Below are positions 63,652-64,000 of a stretch of 64,000 bases of DNA, in pieces. The position numbers were made by a program, and so were the translations under genes. The notes under the pieces are model-generated. The model saw nothing but the letters and a program-made list of their open reading frames with translations, did no database searches and was not told the origin of the DNA. The stretch covers positions 6,076,001-6,140,000 of the forward strand of contig OY729512.2 in the NCBI GenBank assembly GCA_963422445.2. The letters run 5' to 3'. This stretch comes from G963422445 sp963422445 (GTDB lineage: Bacteria; Pseudomonadota; Alphaproteobacteria; Thalassobaculales; Thalassobaculaceae). The stretch's first letter is position 1. Every line of letters starts with the position of its first letter.

Positions 63652-64000
63652 TCAGTAGCCGAGATAGGATCGGCGAACGGTTTCATCCGCGGCAATCTCG
63701 TCCGCGGTGCCCGAGATCACGACATTTCCGGTTTCCAGCAGATAGGCGTGATCGGCGAGGTCGAGAGCCAGTGTCGCATTCTGTTCGACCAACAGCATGC
63801 TGACATTCTCCTGCTGGTTGATCCGCCGGAGAATGCCGAACAGTTCGTCGACAAGCAGCGGAGCAAGTCCGAATGACGGCTCATCAAGCAACATCAGGCG
63901 CGGGCGCAGCATCAGCGCCCGGCCAACAGCAAGCATCTGCTGTTCACCGCCGGACAGCGTGCCAGCTTGCTGGGTACGCCGCTCCCGCAGCCGTGGAAAG
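63652..64000 (-). CDS. livF: Liv-type ABC transporter ATPase LivF (5' end beyond window)
   Basis: The C-terminal 115 or so codons of an ABC ATPase. The signature LSGGEQQ (about 63940-63960) is followed by MLAVGRALMLRPRLMLLDEP (Walker B), then FGLAPLLVDELFGIL and the switch His region replaced by VEQNATLALDLADHAYLLE. That ending is typical of LivF. The Walker A and start lie past 64000. A livG gene is expected further upstream. Confidence 0.9.
   Translation of the reverse strand, partial: FPRLRERRTQQAGTLSGGEQQMLAVGRALMLRPRLMLLDEPSFGLAPLLVDELFGILRRINQQENVSMLLVEQNATLALDLADHAYLLETGNVVISGTADEIAADETVRRSYLGY

Noticed and set aside
1..64000. CRISPR arrays
   Set aside because: No series of regularly spaced short direct repeats was seen anywhere in the window.

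Overview
GC-rich chromosomal DNA, most likely from an alphaproteobacterium. Supporting signs are the infA-maf-ribonuclease E/G-yacG housekeeping operon, TRAP and Liv-type uptake operons, and close operon packing with ATGA or GTGA start/stop overlaps. The assignment is inference from gene content; no rRNA, tRNA or CRISPR array was seen.

Layout. (1) 251-4390: a minus-strand aminotransferase/mtnA operon with a small ORF, divergent from purB. (2) 4391-9013: one luciferase-like monooxygenase gene destroyed by four insertions (a 119-bp MITE, an IS1595 element, an IS5 remnant and an IS630 element). Removing them restores the reading frame at each junction. (3) 9169-14365: a TauD-type dioxygenase, a PanE-like reductase and a complete DctPQM TRAP transporter, probably one uptake and catabolic unit. 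(4) 14366-18650: debris, with Fic and DUF4338 (DruA-like) fragments and two nested ISAs1-type elements; the inner one carries an A_AAA_AAG slippery site. (5) 18671-47398: the centrepiece, about 29 kb of plus-strand genes encoding an I-type (IncI R64 / Dot-Icm-like) type IVB secretion system with a thin type IV pilus. The order is HTH protein, pilL, N, O, P, Q, R, S, M-like, V, a CFI-box secreted protein, a small ORF, dotD, C, B, icmT, a TcpQ-like protein, a DsbC/TrbB-like protein, dotI, H, G, icmC-like, icmD-like, icmB, a small exported protein, icmX/traW-like, dotA, two small ORFs and a VirD4/TraG coupling protein. A CGAAC-N4-GTTCG palindrome lies just before the first gene. No relaxase, integrase, replication gene, prepilin peptidase or shufflon recombinase is visible. 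(6) 47570-48901: more IS debris. (7) 49181-51544: infA-maf-rng-yacG, showing a chromosomal location. (8) 51693-52890: an apparently intact IS630 element. (9) 52905-55144: a PuuE-like deacetylase and diaminopropionate ammonia-lyase. (10) 55495-59660: an IS graveyard with two IS1634 remnants, a HigBA-like toxin-antitoxin remnant, a second copy of the MITE and a second copy of the first IS630. (11) 60428-64000: a minus-strand Liv-type ABC importer (livF partial, livH, livM, livK).

How it works together. The pil genes would build a thin pilus: PilQ motor, PilR platform, PilN secretin, PilS pilin and PilV tip protein. The dot/icm genes would build the envelope-spanning channel: DotC/D/H/G core, DotI, IcmT and DotA in the membrane, DotB and IcmB ATPases, with a VirD4-like protein delivering substrate. 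With no relaxase in view, it is either the transfer half of an integrated element whose mobilisation genes lie elsewhere or are lost, or a dedicated secretion system. The flanking IS load and many broken genes suggest a genome undergoing transposon expansion and decay.
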